Shown here in pieces: positions 6,647 to 14,863 of a stretch of 24,415 nt of DNA (position 1 is the first letter of the stretch; each line of letters opens with the position of its first letter). Under the pieces are notes generated by a model. The model did not search any database. It worked only from the letters and a program-made list of their open reading frames with translations, and had not been told where the DNA came from. This DNA is from Negativicutes bacterium (GTDB lineage Bacteria > Bacillota_C > Negativicutes > Acidaminococcales > Acidaminococcaceae): assembly GCA_009930275.1 (NCBI GenBank), contig RZYP01000022.1, positions 1 to 24,415 on the forward strand. Direction: 5' to 3'. The position numbers were made by a program, and so were the translations under genes.

Positions 6647-8389
6647 CTAATTAATCTTCTGTGCGCAGCCAGCATCAAAACTGATTTTAAAGTCACTGTG
6701 CTCTAACGTGCTTAAGCGATGAGCAACTGCTATGATCGTGATCTGTCCCTTCAGGTTTAAGATTGCTTTCGTAATGCTTTTCTCGGTCTTACTGTCCAAA
6801 GATGAAGTAGCCTCATCCAACACCAGTATTTCCGGCTCGCAATAAAGAGCACGGGCTATGCCTATTCTCTGCTTTTGGCCACCGGAAAGCCTTACACCAC
6901 GTTCACCGACGGAAGTGTTTACTCCGTTAGGAAGTCCTGCTATAAATATATGCAGCTCAGCCATCCTGATGACATGCGCCAACCTTGCTTCATCGATTTT
7001 TTCACTGGGGATACCGAGGGCAATGTTTTCTCTGATTGTGCCATCAACAAGATAAATGTTCTGCGGAACATAAGACAGATTAGACTGCCAGGCTCGGATG
7101 TCTTCATTAATATTGACCCCATCGACTTTTATTCCGCCACTGTCCGGTTCAATAAGGCCCAGCAAAATGTCCACGAATGTCGTCTTGCCAGCGCCGGATG
7201 CCCCAATGATTCCTACAAAGCTGCCTTTGGGTATGCTGAAAGAAACCTCACTCAATACACTTTCACTGCTATCGGGATATTTGAAGCTTAGCCTTTCTAT
7301 GGTTATTTTATCATTAAAAGGCATCTTTCCTTCCGGCCTCGTCACTGTCAAATTCAAGGCATCATTCTCGCGCTTCTTTATTGTCATAAGATCAGCTTCC
7401 AGATCTCTGAAGGCTGGCAGATTGAATTTGATATCGTTTAGCAAATTGACGATTCGGTTAGCACATGGCATTAGCCTGAAGGCGGCCAGAGCCAAAACAC
7501 CAAGTAATGGAACTATATCTCTTGGTTCTGTCCCAAGTGCTATCTTAACCATGATCAGCACAAGCAGGCCGCTTACCACTATGGCTTCAATGCACAAGCG
7601 TGGCAATTGGCTTAAAAAGAGGAAAGTGCTGTTGGCCTTACTGAATTTTGCGTACGCCTTGTCAAACTCCCTATGAAAAAATTCTTCCTTCCGCAGGACC
7701 TTGGTTTCTTTGATAGAACCAAGTCCTTGGTTTATCCATTTCATATATGATGCAAGACAGTTGTTTTTTACTTCGCTTTGTTTGGTTATCTCCTTACGAA
7801 ACAATTTCAAAACACCATACATCAATGTTCCAAAGGTCGCTGCTACCGTAAAGGCAACCAAAGGGTCTATCAGTACCAATAAGAAAAAAATGACGATGGC
7901 TGTTACAATCTCAGCCATGAGTGAAAAGATTGCAACCACTATTTTAGAAAATAGTATCTGCACTCCTGATCCTATGTTGCGCAGCAACGTGACAGAATTA
8001 TGATTTTGATGATAAATATACGGTTTATACAAATATTCCGCAAATAAACTGTTGGCACAGTAAATCTGGTTTTTACAGGAAAATTGAATGTGGATACGGG
8101 TTTGCCAGGCAACGTATAAATTTTTTAGCAGATAAAATATTATCAAAAGTCCCGCAAGTGCCATCACAAGCGCGCTGTGGCTTTCAATTCCGAGCTGTGC
8201 GGCGAATCTTGTGAGATAAATGTCGCGCGTCAGGTAGTCCGGATCGCCCATAATGGAAATCAATGGGAAAATAGCTCCGATACCAATGGCCTCAAGCAGG
8301 GCGCCAATTACCATGTAAAAGATTAAGATAAAACAATAGCGCTTTTCTTTTTGCGGGAAAATATCAAAAATCTTCATCATAAACTGCAT
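6647..8389 (-). CDS. PglK-like ABC flippase (fused permease and ATPase)
   Basis: This 580-residue half-transporter has about six membrane segments in residues 15-300 and an ATP-binding domain after about 355: Walker A GASGAGKT (396-403), Q-loop VPQN (441-444), signature LSGGQ (501-505), Walker B ILVLDEA (521-527) and H-loop His 557. The segment LAAFRLMPCANRI (301-313) is close to the matching segment remembered for Campylobacter PglK, which flips undecaprenyl-diphosphate-linked oligosaccharide. The MGDPDYL region near residue 48 also fits that group. Lipid-linked glycan export is therefore favoured over MsbA lipid A or peptide export, although the downstream RiPP-like cassette leaves peptide export open. 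The C-terminus after the H-loop is short (23 residues). GGAGGG lies 11 bases before the ATG. Confidence 0.88.
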   Translation of the reverse strand: MQFMMKIFDIFPQKEKRYCFILIFYMVIGALLEAIGIGAIFPLISIMGDPDYLTRDIYLTRFAAQLGIESHSALVMALAGLLIIFYLLKNLYVAWQTRIHIQFSCKNQIYCANSLFAEYLYKPYIYHQNHNSVTLLRNIGSGVQILFSKIVVAIFSLMAEIVTAIVIFFLLVLIDPLVAFTVAATFGTLMYGVLKLFRKEITKQSEVKNNCLASYMKWINQGLGSIKETKVLRKEEFFHREFDKAYAKFSKANSTFLFLSQLPRLCIEAIVVSGLLVLIMVKIALGTEPRDIVPLLGVLALAAFRLMPCANRIVNLLNDIKFNLPAFRDLEADLMTIKKRENDALNLTVTRPEGKMPFNDKITIERLSFKYPDSSESVLSEVSFSIPKGSFVGIIGASGAGKTTFVDILLGLIEPDSGGIKVDGVNINEDIRAWQSNLSYVPQNIYLVDGTIRENIALGIPSEKIDEARLAHVIRMAELHIFIAGLPNGVNTSVGERGVRLSGGQKQRIGIARALYCEPEILVLDEATSSLDSKTEKSITKAILNLKGQITIIAVAHRLSTLEHSDFKISFDAGCAQKIN

Positions 8390-8582
8390 GAAAAGACCAT
8401 CCCTCCAATTCTGCCCTATCTCATTAAAAACTGATGAGTTCGCACCCTATTCATCAGCAAGGCGAATTATGTCATCTTCCTCGAAATAATCGCCGAACGG
8501 AATCAAAACTTCCGAAATCTTTCTGCTCAATATCTGCCAGCCCTACAGCCTCGTTGCCACGCTTTTCAAAAAGCCTTAATCA
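8390..8582 (-). other. Gap with possible gene remnant or tiny ORF
   Basis: This 193-base gap is unusually long for this part of the locus. Read on the minus strand it contains two out-of-phase open stretches. One gives LFEKRGNEAVGLADIEQKDF and runs on to RRLFRGR. The other, from a TTG at about 8533, gives 27 residues including LIPFGDYFEEDDIIRLADE before a stop. Protein-like composition in two adjacent frames is what a frameshifted gene tail looks like, but the piece is too short to identify. The acidic 27-residue ORF has only a weak ribosome site and lacks the leader pattern and Gly-to-Asp/Glu spacing expected of a lasso peptide precursor. The GGAGGG for the ABC gene is at the downstream end. 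Confidence 0.3.
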
Positions 8583-9560
8583 TCATAATTTTGGTTTTTT
8601 ATATGTTTTGTACAGAACGAATACCATAAAATCATTCAACTTATTGGCCAAAGATGGAGATCCGGCAGTTATAATAATTCGCGCCTTCTCCATAAAGGGA
8701 GCCTCACTGGCAACAACAGTTCTCAGGTTTTTAACTATGTATTTTTTGAGTTCATAGTAATCAGTATTAAACTCATTGGTTCTCGCTAAAGCTCGCGTGA
8801 AAATTGCTGCTGTAAGAATTTTATTGAATTCAAGATAGCCAAGCAAACCGGCATGACTTTTTGCCAACATTTTTGCTAGGCGGTCAATAACAGCAATAGC
8901 TGTCAAGCTTTTGCGATTGAAACTTTGTGAGAAGCTTTCAGTCCTGAGCATATAATAATAAGATGCCTGAGGATCATAGGCTGTGCTGCCTTGAGCCTGC
9001 AAAACATAGTTTATATTAAACAAAAGGTCTTCTTGACTGATGTTCTTTTCAAACCACAGATTAGAATCAACAATCAATTTTCTTCTAAACATTTTGTTCC
9101 AAAGCATTCCTGAAAAGCCTACTGGTTTTAAGATATGAGCAAGGGTTTCCTCCCTGTTCATTACCCTTGGCAAGCCCTTCGTTTCATCAATGACCTTGTT
9201 TCTCTTGATTTTTAGAAAACCAACTATAGCCATATCTACTTTTGGATTAAGCAACATATTACGAAGGGCCTCTATATGTGTTTCCCTCATGTAGTCATCA
9301 CCATCTATAAATATGATGTATTCTCCACGGCTTGCAATAATACCTGTATTTCTGGCTGCCGATACCCCTTGGTTCGTTTGATGTATAACTGAAATGCGAT
9401 TGTCTTTTGCAGCCCACTTGTCACACATGCCGGGAGATCGATCTGATGAACCATCGTCTACAAGAATTATCTCCATATTGGTAAATGTTTGCTGAATCAA
9501 AGACTCTACACATCTGTCAAGATAGTCCTCCAGATTATAGTTTGTAACAATTACGCTCAC
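8583..9560 (-). CDS. Family 2 glycosyltransferase (GT-A)
   Basis: The 325-residue GT2 has VSVIVTNYN at the very N-terminus, LVDDGSSDRSPG, GVSAARNTGIIASRGEYIIFIDGDDYM (DGDD at 86-89) and a later NISQEDLLFNINYVLQA helix with the probable catalytic acid. The C-terminal 120 residues are a helical, basic extension ending in YKTYKKPKL, which could touch the membrane. The first standard start is GTG at 9560, with AGAAGG only four bases upstream. An ATA at 9572 has GAGGGAGGG at about eight bases and would restore the usual family N-terminus MEGLVSVIV, so the true start is uncertain by four residues. Donor and acceptor sugars are unknown. It lies between a GT4 gene and the ABC flippase gene. Confidence 0.9.
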   Translation of the reverse strand: MSVIVTNYNLEDYLDRCVESLIQQTFTNMEIILVDDGSSDRSPGMCDKWAAKDNRISVIHQTNQGVSAARNTGIIASRGEYIIFIDGDDYMRETHIEALRNMLLNPKVDMAIVGFLKIKRNKVIDETKGLPRVMNREETLAHILKPVGFSGMLWNKMFRRKLIVDSNLWFEKNISQEDLLFNINYVLQAQGSTAYDPQASYYYMLRTESFSQSFNRKSLTAIAVIDRLAKMLAKSHAGLLGYLEFNKILTAAIFTRALARTNEFNTDYYELKKYIVKNLRTVVASEAPFMEKARIIITAGSPSLANKLNDFMVFVLYKTYKKPKL

Positions 9561-9648
9561 TAAGCCTTCTATTTTTGTTCCCTCCCTCTATTTTAGATTC
9601 AGCCCTTGTCTGATTGTTTATCCGTCCTCTTTTTTGCTTTGCTTATAT

Positions 9649-10737
9649 TTAAAAATCCTTATGGCCCGTTGACATCACAAGCTGTTTCAAAGTATTTGAA
9701 AGCATCCTTGCTGATTGCGCCCATGAGAATTCTGCCGCTCGTGCCAAACCTCTTTTTCTGTAGTCTTCTGCCAAGGCATCGTCGTGCAGAATTAGTCCAA
9801 TTTTTTCTGCTACATCTTTTTCATCCTCAGGGTTGCAATAAACCGCAGCGTCAAGGCATACCTCAGGCAGAGAGGCCCTGCCTGCAACTATTACCGGGCA
9901 GGCTAAAGACATGCCTTCAATCGGTGGAATCCCAAAGCCTTCATACAATGATGGGAATACCAAACACCCGGCCTTTTTATACAAAGCTGCCAATTCTTCA
10001 TCGGTTACGCGGCCGGTCAAAGCTACCCTTTTGTTGCTCACTTGCAGGCTTCTTAACTCTTCGACTTTTCCGACAATCACAAGAAGCAGATCTTTGTCCA
10101 AATAAGATAATGCCTGGGAAACAACATGAAGGTTTTTGTTCGCTGTTGCACCAACAGCCAAAATGAACTTGCGTTCAACCAGCGAAAATTTATCGAGAAT
10201 AGAAAAGTCAGGCGGCTTGCCTTGCAAATGTTCAACCCCGGGGTGAATGACGTCAACCTTTTCTTTGGCAATTTTGAAATAGTTGTGAAGCTCATTGCGT
10301 GAAAAATCGGAAACAGTAATAATCTTTGGCAATGTCAAAGCAAACACACGGTAACAGCTTTGCCAAAAAAGTCTGAACCGTTTGGAAAAACGTCCCGGCG
10401 TGGCGCTAATGGCGGCATCGTGAATGATTAAAACCTGTTTTTTCTTCAAAAGAGGCGCCCTGTTGCAAAAGTTAAGCAACCATTCGTCCCCGGTCGCAAA
10501 AGGAAGTTCGAACTGTTCCCAAAGGTTTCCACGCCAATGGCCGACTTTTTTAATTTGGACAAACTGCAGTGGCATTGGACAGACAGCCCCCTGAGGTACC
10601 AAAAGAACAGCTTCGCAAAACCCGCCAAAGCCTTCTTCTAAAAGCATCCTATCAATCTGCCTTAGCATTGCCATAGCGTATTGCTGCACCCCTGTAAGCG
10701 GCTCAGTAAGAAAATTGCCATTGATGTATAAAATCAC
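9649..10737 (-). CDS. Family 4 glycosyltransferase (GT-B)
   Basis: The 362-residue retaining glycosyltransferase has the GT-B layout: an N-terminal acceptor domain (LYINGNFLTEPLTGVQQYA, VLIIHDAAI, ITVSDFSRNEL), a hinge near VDVIHPGVEHL, and a C-terminal donor domain with FILAVGATANKNLHVV, ALTGRVTDEELAALYKKA and VFPSLYEGFGIPPIEGMSLACPVI. The last carries the paired Glu residues that bind the nucleotide sugar. The Gly-rich TGVQQYA and HDAAISATP place it with MtfB-like (cd03809-type) mannosyl- or rhamnosyl-transferase relatives, the same group as the GT4 at 13547-14623. GTG at 10737 follows GGAAGG. It lies 39 bases downstream of the polymerase gene. The exact sugar cannot be predicted. Confidence 0.9.
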   Translation of the reverse strand: MILYINGNFLTEPLTGVQQYAMAMLRQIDRMLLEEGFGGFCEAVLLVPQGAVCPMPLQFVQIKKVGHWRGNLWEQFELPFATGDEWLLNFCNRAPLLKKKQVLIIHDAAISATPGRFSKRFRLFWQSCYRVFALTLPKIITVSDFSRNELHNYFKIAKEKVDVIHPGVEHLQGKPPDFSILDKFSLVERKFILAVGATANKNLHVVSQALSYLDKDLLLVIVGKVEELRSLQVSNKRVALTGRVTDEELAALYKKAGCLVFPSLYEGFGIPPIEGMSLACPVIVAGRASLPEVCLDAAVYCNPEDEKDVAEKIGLILHDDALAEDYRKRGLARAAEFSWAQSARMLSNTLKQLVMSTGHKDF

Positions 10738-10776
10738 AAAGTCGCCTTCCTTTCGGCTTTCTTGAAAGTTTCGATC

Positions 10777-12315
10777 TCAAACATTTTTTGTTCTTTTACT
10801 CTCGCCGCTCTGATTGCTGATTGCGTAGCCAAGACCAAGTAATATCCAGTAACAATAAGTAGTATTGAAGGTTGTACTAAGGCCTGACGCACAAATCCCC
10901 AGAAGAGAGATGCCGAACATAAAAATCTGGTCTCTGTCCTCTGCAGGCAGTTCCCGCATCTTCTTCCGCATCCTGATGAAAAGATAAAATAACGGCGCCA
11001 AAAATATGCTTAAGCCAAGAAAGCCTGTTTCCGCAAACCTCCCTGAATACTCGCACAGATTTGGGATTGTAGAGTTAAGAATTCCCTTTTCTTTTTGCAG
11101 CCTTACCCAATTTTTCATTTCAACATTCTGCAGCTTCCTATCGGGGAAAAATTGAGGAATGTATGCACTGCGAAGTCCAGTGCCTATACCCAGCAGCGGA
11201 TGCTCAAACCCAAGGCGCAAGTCGGCAATAATGACCGAATACCTAGACTGATTGCTTCTTTTTGTAGGGTCGGCAACCGATTCCACATTGTCGCTGATAT
11301 AGGTTGTAACAGTCCTTGACACTCCGGCTGCCTGTCCGCTGTTCATAAATTGGTTTATGAACAATGCTGATGAGGCAAAAGCAGCAGCACTGCACAAAAG
11401 CACAATCACAAACCTGAATATGACTTCCTTCCTGACGGAAGTTAAGGAATACAGGGCGAAAATAATTAATTGCATTAAAAAAATCAAGCTTCCGGTCCTT
11501 GCTTTTGTCATAAACAACAGAAAGGTAAAAGAGAATAACAGGAATAGATTGACTGACTTTATTTTCTTTTGCTGCTGCCAAATAAAAGGCAAGACAAATG
11601 CGCTGTAGATGCCAAAAAAAGATGGTTCAGCAAAAACTGACCTCAGTTGGTTCTTCCACAGCAGTGGCGGCCACCAATTATGTGAACTGCCTATTTCGTG
11701 GAAATAAGGAGTCACTGTCTTCAAAATCTCTCTGGCAGTGACGTTGCCGGCCAAATAAAACAATTCTACTAAAGAATAAGCAAGGATGACCGGAATAGCT
11801 ATGAGTATTCCCTTAAATACCAACTTCATTCCCTCTTTGGCGTCATCCCTGAACAGACAATAAATCCAGTAGGAAAAACCAAAAGTATAGACAGTGCTAA
11901 GTAAATTATTTTTAATAATACGTATTGCTATATAAAATTTTGCCATAGTTGTATTATCGGGATATACACCAATAAATCCACAAATTTGCTGGAGCGTATT
12001 GATATTGGCAATACCGCTTTCTTCATAAAATGGATAGATATACAAGCCATGAACAGTGGAAAGAATAAGCAGCAAAAAATATGCCGCAATATATCTTTTA
12101 AAGGCACGGACGTTGGTAAAATGACCGCCGAAACGTATTTGCTGGTAAATACCTGCCATCATACCGAAAAAAGCAGGATAAAATGAAACTTTGTTAGCAA
12201 AGCCCCCGCCTATAATATTCAAGGGAAAAGCAACTGCAATATTCGTAAGAGGCAAAAATGCCACCATCAGCAAAAAACAGTTCTTTTGAATTTGCAGCAA
12301 GCTTTCTTTATTCAC
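10777..12315 (-). CDS. wzy: Wzy-like O-antigen polymerase/ligase
   Basis: This 512-residue integral membrane protein has about ten or more hydrophobic segments. Family features of the Wzy_C/O-antigen ligase group (PF04932) are RSVFAEPSFFGIYSAF (about 227-242), TKARTGSLIFL (about 270-280), a long periplasmic loop containing HPLLGIGTGLRSAYIP, and a final cluster of membrane helices. Such proteins join undecaprenyl-linked repeat units at the outer face of the membrane, or ligate a glycan to an acceptor. GTG at 12315 is chosen because GAGG lies nine bases before it; the upstream in-frame TTG (12324) abuts that site and cannot use it. It is the second protein of this superfamily in the locus and is larger than the one at 22932-24143. 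It is the better candidate for the repeat-unit polymerase, but roles could be reversed. Confidence 0.85.
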   Translation of the reverse strand: MNKESLLQIQKNCFLLMVAFLPLTNIAVAFPLNIIGGGFANKVSFYPAFFGMMAGIYQQIRFGGHFTNVRAFKRYIAAYFLLLILSTVHGLYIYPFYEESGIANINTLQQICGFIGVYPDNTTMAKFYIAIRIIKNNLLSTVYTFGFSYWIYCLFRDDAKEGMKLVFKGILIAIPVILAYSLVELFYLAGNVTAREILKTVTPYFHEIGSSHNWWPPLLWKNQLRSVFAEPSFFGIYSAFVLPFIWQQQKKIKSVNLFLLFSFTFLLFMTKARTGSLIFLMQLIIFALYSLTSVRKEVIFRFVIVLLCSAAAFASSALFINQFMNSGQAAGVSRTVTTYISDNVESVADPTKRSNQSRYSVIIADLRLGFEHPLLGIGTGLRSAYIPQFFPDRKLQNVEMKNWVRLQKEKGILNSTIPNLCEYSGRFAETGFLGLSIFLAPLFYLFIRMRKKMRELPAEDRDQIFMFGISLLGICASGLSTTFNTTYCYWILLGLGYAISNQSGESKRTKNV

Positions 12316-12359
12316 GCCGTTCAACCTCTTTATCCTAATTTCGGAAACACCGATAAGCT

Positions 12360-13484
12360 TTAACTTCTGTGCAGTTCAAGTTTTGTTTCAACAAATTTTT
12401 GAAAGTTATTTCTGAAACAATCCGCTGAAAACCGCAAGGAATTCTCCCTGCAGTTATCGGCAGTAAATTTGTGCTGCTCGTTTTCAAAAGTTTCTACTGC
12501 ATTTATTATTGACTGCCTTGTTTGCTCTTTAAATAAAACCCCCGTTGGCTTCTCTGCACCCAGCGGCACAATTGTTTCCAATATTCCTCCTTTGCCGTAA
12601 GCAATGACCGGCGTACCGCACGCCTGGGCCTCCAGCGGAGTGATGCCGAAATCCTCTTCTGCCGCAAAGACAAAGGCTTTAGCCTTCTGCATATATTCCC
12701 TCAAAACTTCTGCTTTTTGGTAACCCATGAGCGTTATGTTGGTTTTGGCCATTTTTTGAATTTTTTTAAATTCGGAGCCGTCACCGATGACTACGAGCTT
12801 TTTCTCCGGCATAGCATTAAACGCCTCTACCAGCAAGGCAATTTTCTTATAAGGAACCATCCGCGAAGCAGTAAGATAAAATTCTTCTTTTTTGTCACAC
12901 TTATTGTAGTATCCTACATCCACCGGTGGATAAATTATCGTTGACTCACGCCTATATGCCTTGCTTATACGCCTGGCAATAAACTCCGAATTGGCAGCAA
13001 AATAGTCCACACCATTTGCCGTACGCTGATCCCAGATACGGATATAGTGCAGAACAATTCTTGCAATAATACTCTTCAATCCTTTGGTTAGATTGGACTC
13101 CTGTAAATACTGGTGTTGAAGGTCCCAGGCGTACCTGATTGGAGAATGCACATAAGATATATGAAGTTGATCAGGACTGACGATAACACCCTTGGCAACG
13201 GCGTGCGAACTGGAAATTATCAAATCGTATCCTGACACGTCCAGTTGTTCAATAGCCAATGGCATCAAAGCAAGGTAATTGCGATACTTAGTTTTTGCCC
13301 AAGGCAAACCTTGTATAAAACTCTTTTTGGTTTTCTTATTGAGGATAAACTGTCTTTCCCTTGCTGGCAAAAAATCGACCAGGCAGAAAAGATCGGCGTT
13401 TGGATAAAGTTGTAAAATCTGTTCTAAAACTCTCTCCGCACCAGCATAGACAACAAGCCAATCGCAAACAACGGCAATCTTCAT
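12360..13484 (-). CDS. WbaZ-like family 4 glycosyltransferase
   Basis: The 374-residue GT4 begins MKIAVVCDWLVVYAGAERVL, where the GAER acceptor loop is characteristic of WbaZ/mannosyltransferase-like enzymes. Other family segments are LIISSSHAVAKGV, LHISYVHSPIRYAWDL, DYFAANSEFIARRI, the hinge STIIYPPVDV, and the donor-binding FVFAAEEDFGITPLEAQACGTPVIAYGKGG with its Glu pair. WbaZ-like enzymes often transfer mannose from GDP-mannose, which suggests but does not prove a mannosyl donor here. No GDP-mannose synthesis genes are in the window. The frame extends eight codons upstream, but ATG at 13484 has AAGGTGGGGGG just before it. It follows the preceding GT4 by about 60 bases and precedes the polymerase gene by 44. 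Confidence 0.9.
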   Translation of the reverse strand: MKIAVVCDWLVVYAGAERVLEQILQLYPNADLFCLVDFLPARERQFILNKKTKKSFIQGLPWAKTKYRNYLALMPLAIEQLDVSGYDLIISSSHAVAKGVIVSPDQLHISYVHSPIRYAWDLQHQYLQESNLTKGLKSIIARIVLHYIRIWDQRTANGVDYFAANSEFIARRISKAYRRESTIIYPPVDVGYYNKCDKKEEFYLTASRMVPYKKIALLVEAFNAMPEKKLVVIGDGSEFKKIQKMAKTNITLMGYQKAEVLREYMQKAKAFVFAAEEDFGITPLEAQACGTPVIAYGKGGILETIVPLGAEKPTGVLFKEQTRQSIINAVETFENEQHKFTADNCRENSLRFSADCFRNNFQKFVETKLELHRS

Positions 13485-13546
13485 CGAATCCCCCCCACCT
13501 TGATCCAATTTGGTCTCGGTTCTGTACCCGCTATAGTTGTGCCTTT

Positions 13547-14623
13547 TTAAAAATTCTTCAGCGTTTTTTCGTAGACAGCTGCTGTTTTCTCTGCAGTTTT
13601 CAGCCAGCTGAAATCCTGCCTTCGCTGCAGGCCTCTTCCGATAAGCTCAGCTTGCAGTTCCTTGCTTTCAAGGACTCTTAGCATTGTTTTTTTTATGTCA
13701 TCAGCATCATATGGGTCGAATAACACTGCCGCACCTCCTGCAACTTCAGGCAGTGAGGACAAATTGGAGGTGGCAACCGGTGTTCCGCAAGCCATGGCCT
13801 CCAATATGGGCAATCCGAAACCTTCATAGAGTGAAGGGAAGACGAATAGCTCGGCTCTGTTGTAAAGAAGAATTAATTCCTGTTCCGACATACTTCCGAC
13901 GAAAATGATATTGTCATTCTTTTCATTATCGAAACTTTCGTTGCGCCACTTTTGTCCCAGCACTACTAACACATGTGTTTGAGCAAAATTTTCCTTAAAT
14001 ACCGTGATTAATCTTTCATTATTTTTTCTGTATTCATTACCGCCTGCTGAAAGTATAAAAGGCCTGTCGATACCGTATTTCTTTAAAAAGTTCTTAGTTG
14101 CTTCTTCTTGATTTATTTGTTTGAATCTATCGCAAACAGCAAGGTGTATTACTTCTATTTTTTCTGGTTCAACGCCTAAATATTTGATGATCTCTTTTTT
14201 AGAAAAATCAGAAACAGTGATAATTCTGTCACTTTTTCTTATTGTAATTCCCATTAGAAACTGGTAATATCTTTTGGCTGCCATGGAAGGCAAGTACTGT
14301 TCCGCAAAAACATGTGGGATAACATCATGTATGGTAGCAACCCTTTTACCAGCGAAACAAAGGGGTACTGTGTAGTTTTTCGTCTGGTGTATCAAGTCAA
14401 TGCTTTCTTTCTTCAGCCATAACGGCAAACTAATCTGCTCATGAGCCAGCATGCTTAATTTGTTTAAGGCGAGAGCACAAAAACATTGATGTTCAACCAT
14501 TTGTCCCTTACTAAATATGAAAAATCTATCACTGGAAACTTGCTGGAGATTTGCAATAAGTTCTTTCGTATATACTCCTATTCCGCTATAGGGTTTTGCA
14601 CAGTCGGTCAAGGCTATTCTCAT
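13547..14623 (-). CDS. Family 4 glycosyltransferase (GT-B)
   Basis: The 358-residue GT4 starts MRIALTDCAKPYSGIGVYTKEL and contains VATIHDVIPHVFAEQYLP, RIITVSDFSKKEIIKYLG, IEVIHLAV, RPFILSAGGNEYRKNNERL, VGSMSEQELILLYNRAE and VFPSLYEGFGLPILEAMACGTPV. The last is the nucleotide-sugar site with two Glu. The pattern fits the MtfB-like (cd03809-type) branch of mannosyl- and rhamnosyl-transferases. An open frame reaches ATG at 14692, but that codon has no ribosome site. ATG at 14623 has AAGGCGG nine bases upstream and begins at the expected family N-terminus. It is preceded by a 240-base AT-rich gap, so its mRNA may start separately from the genes to its right. Confidence 0.9.
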   Translation of the reverse strand: MRIALTDCAKPYSGIGVYTKELIANLQQVSSDRFFIFSKGQMVEHQCFCALALNKLSMLAHEQISLPLWLKKESIDLIHQTKNYTVPLCFAGKRVATIHDVIPHVFAEQYLPSMAAKRYYQFLMGITIRKSDRIITVSDFSKKEIIKYLGVEPEKIEVIHLAVCDRFKQINQEEATKNFLKKYGIDRPFILSAGGNEYRKNNERLITVFKENFAQTHVLVVLGQKWRNESFDNEKNDNIIFVGSMSEQELILLYNRAELFVFPSLYEGFGLPILEAMACGTPVATSNLSSLPEVAGGAAVLFDPYDADDIKKTMLRVLESKELQAELIGRGLQRRQDFSWLKTAEKTAAVYEKTLKNF

Positions 14624-14863
14624 ATATAAAGTCCGCCTTAATGTATATTTTGAAAAATAAATAACCGGAAATCCTGCTACTTGGCCATTCATATCTATAT
14701 TCTACTTTATATATAGCCAATATTCTACATTTTTTCTAAATACTCGACTTATAAAAAAACCACATCACGCATTATTGCAAAGTTGATATGGTTAGGTGAA
14801 ATATGCAATTTTGCTTATATCGTCATTCTTCAAGTTACACCTTGTCAGCTAATGTCTATTTTT
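14624..14863 (-). other. AT-rich gap, longest in the locus
   Basis: This 240-base non-coding stretch lies between the GlfT-like gene and the next GT4 gene. It is very AT-rich and has TATATA/TATAAA stretches at about 14706-14716, but no convincing -35 partner at proper spacing. It carries no coding sequence of recognisable type and no clear terminator hairpin. An internal promoter is possible but not shown. Confidence 0.4.

Noticed and set aside
6622..6696. ATG start at 6696 for the nucleotidyltransferase
   Set aside because: It lies inside the ABC gene. TTG at 6621 has GGAGGG at six bases and avoids a 50-base overlap.
7098..7676. 192-codon plus-strand ORF
   Set aside because: It is antisense to the ABC transporter gene, whose motifs are all intact; codon pattern explains the open frame.
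8390..8582. Lasso peptide precursor
   Set aside because: No leader pattern, no Gly/Ala core start with Asp/Glu at position 7-9, and no cyclase or protease gene in the window.
9606..10166. 186-codon plus-strand ORF
   Set aside because: It is a shadow of the GT4 gene on the minus strand, with no recognisable domain.
14693..14740. Internal promoter before the GT4 gene
   Set aside because: TATATA-like boxes exist, but the best -35 candidates are poor or spaced by about 21 bases.
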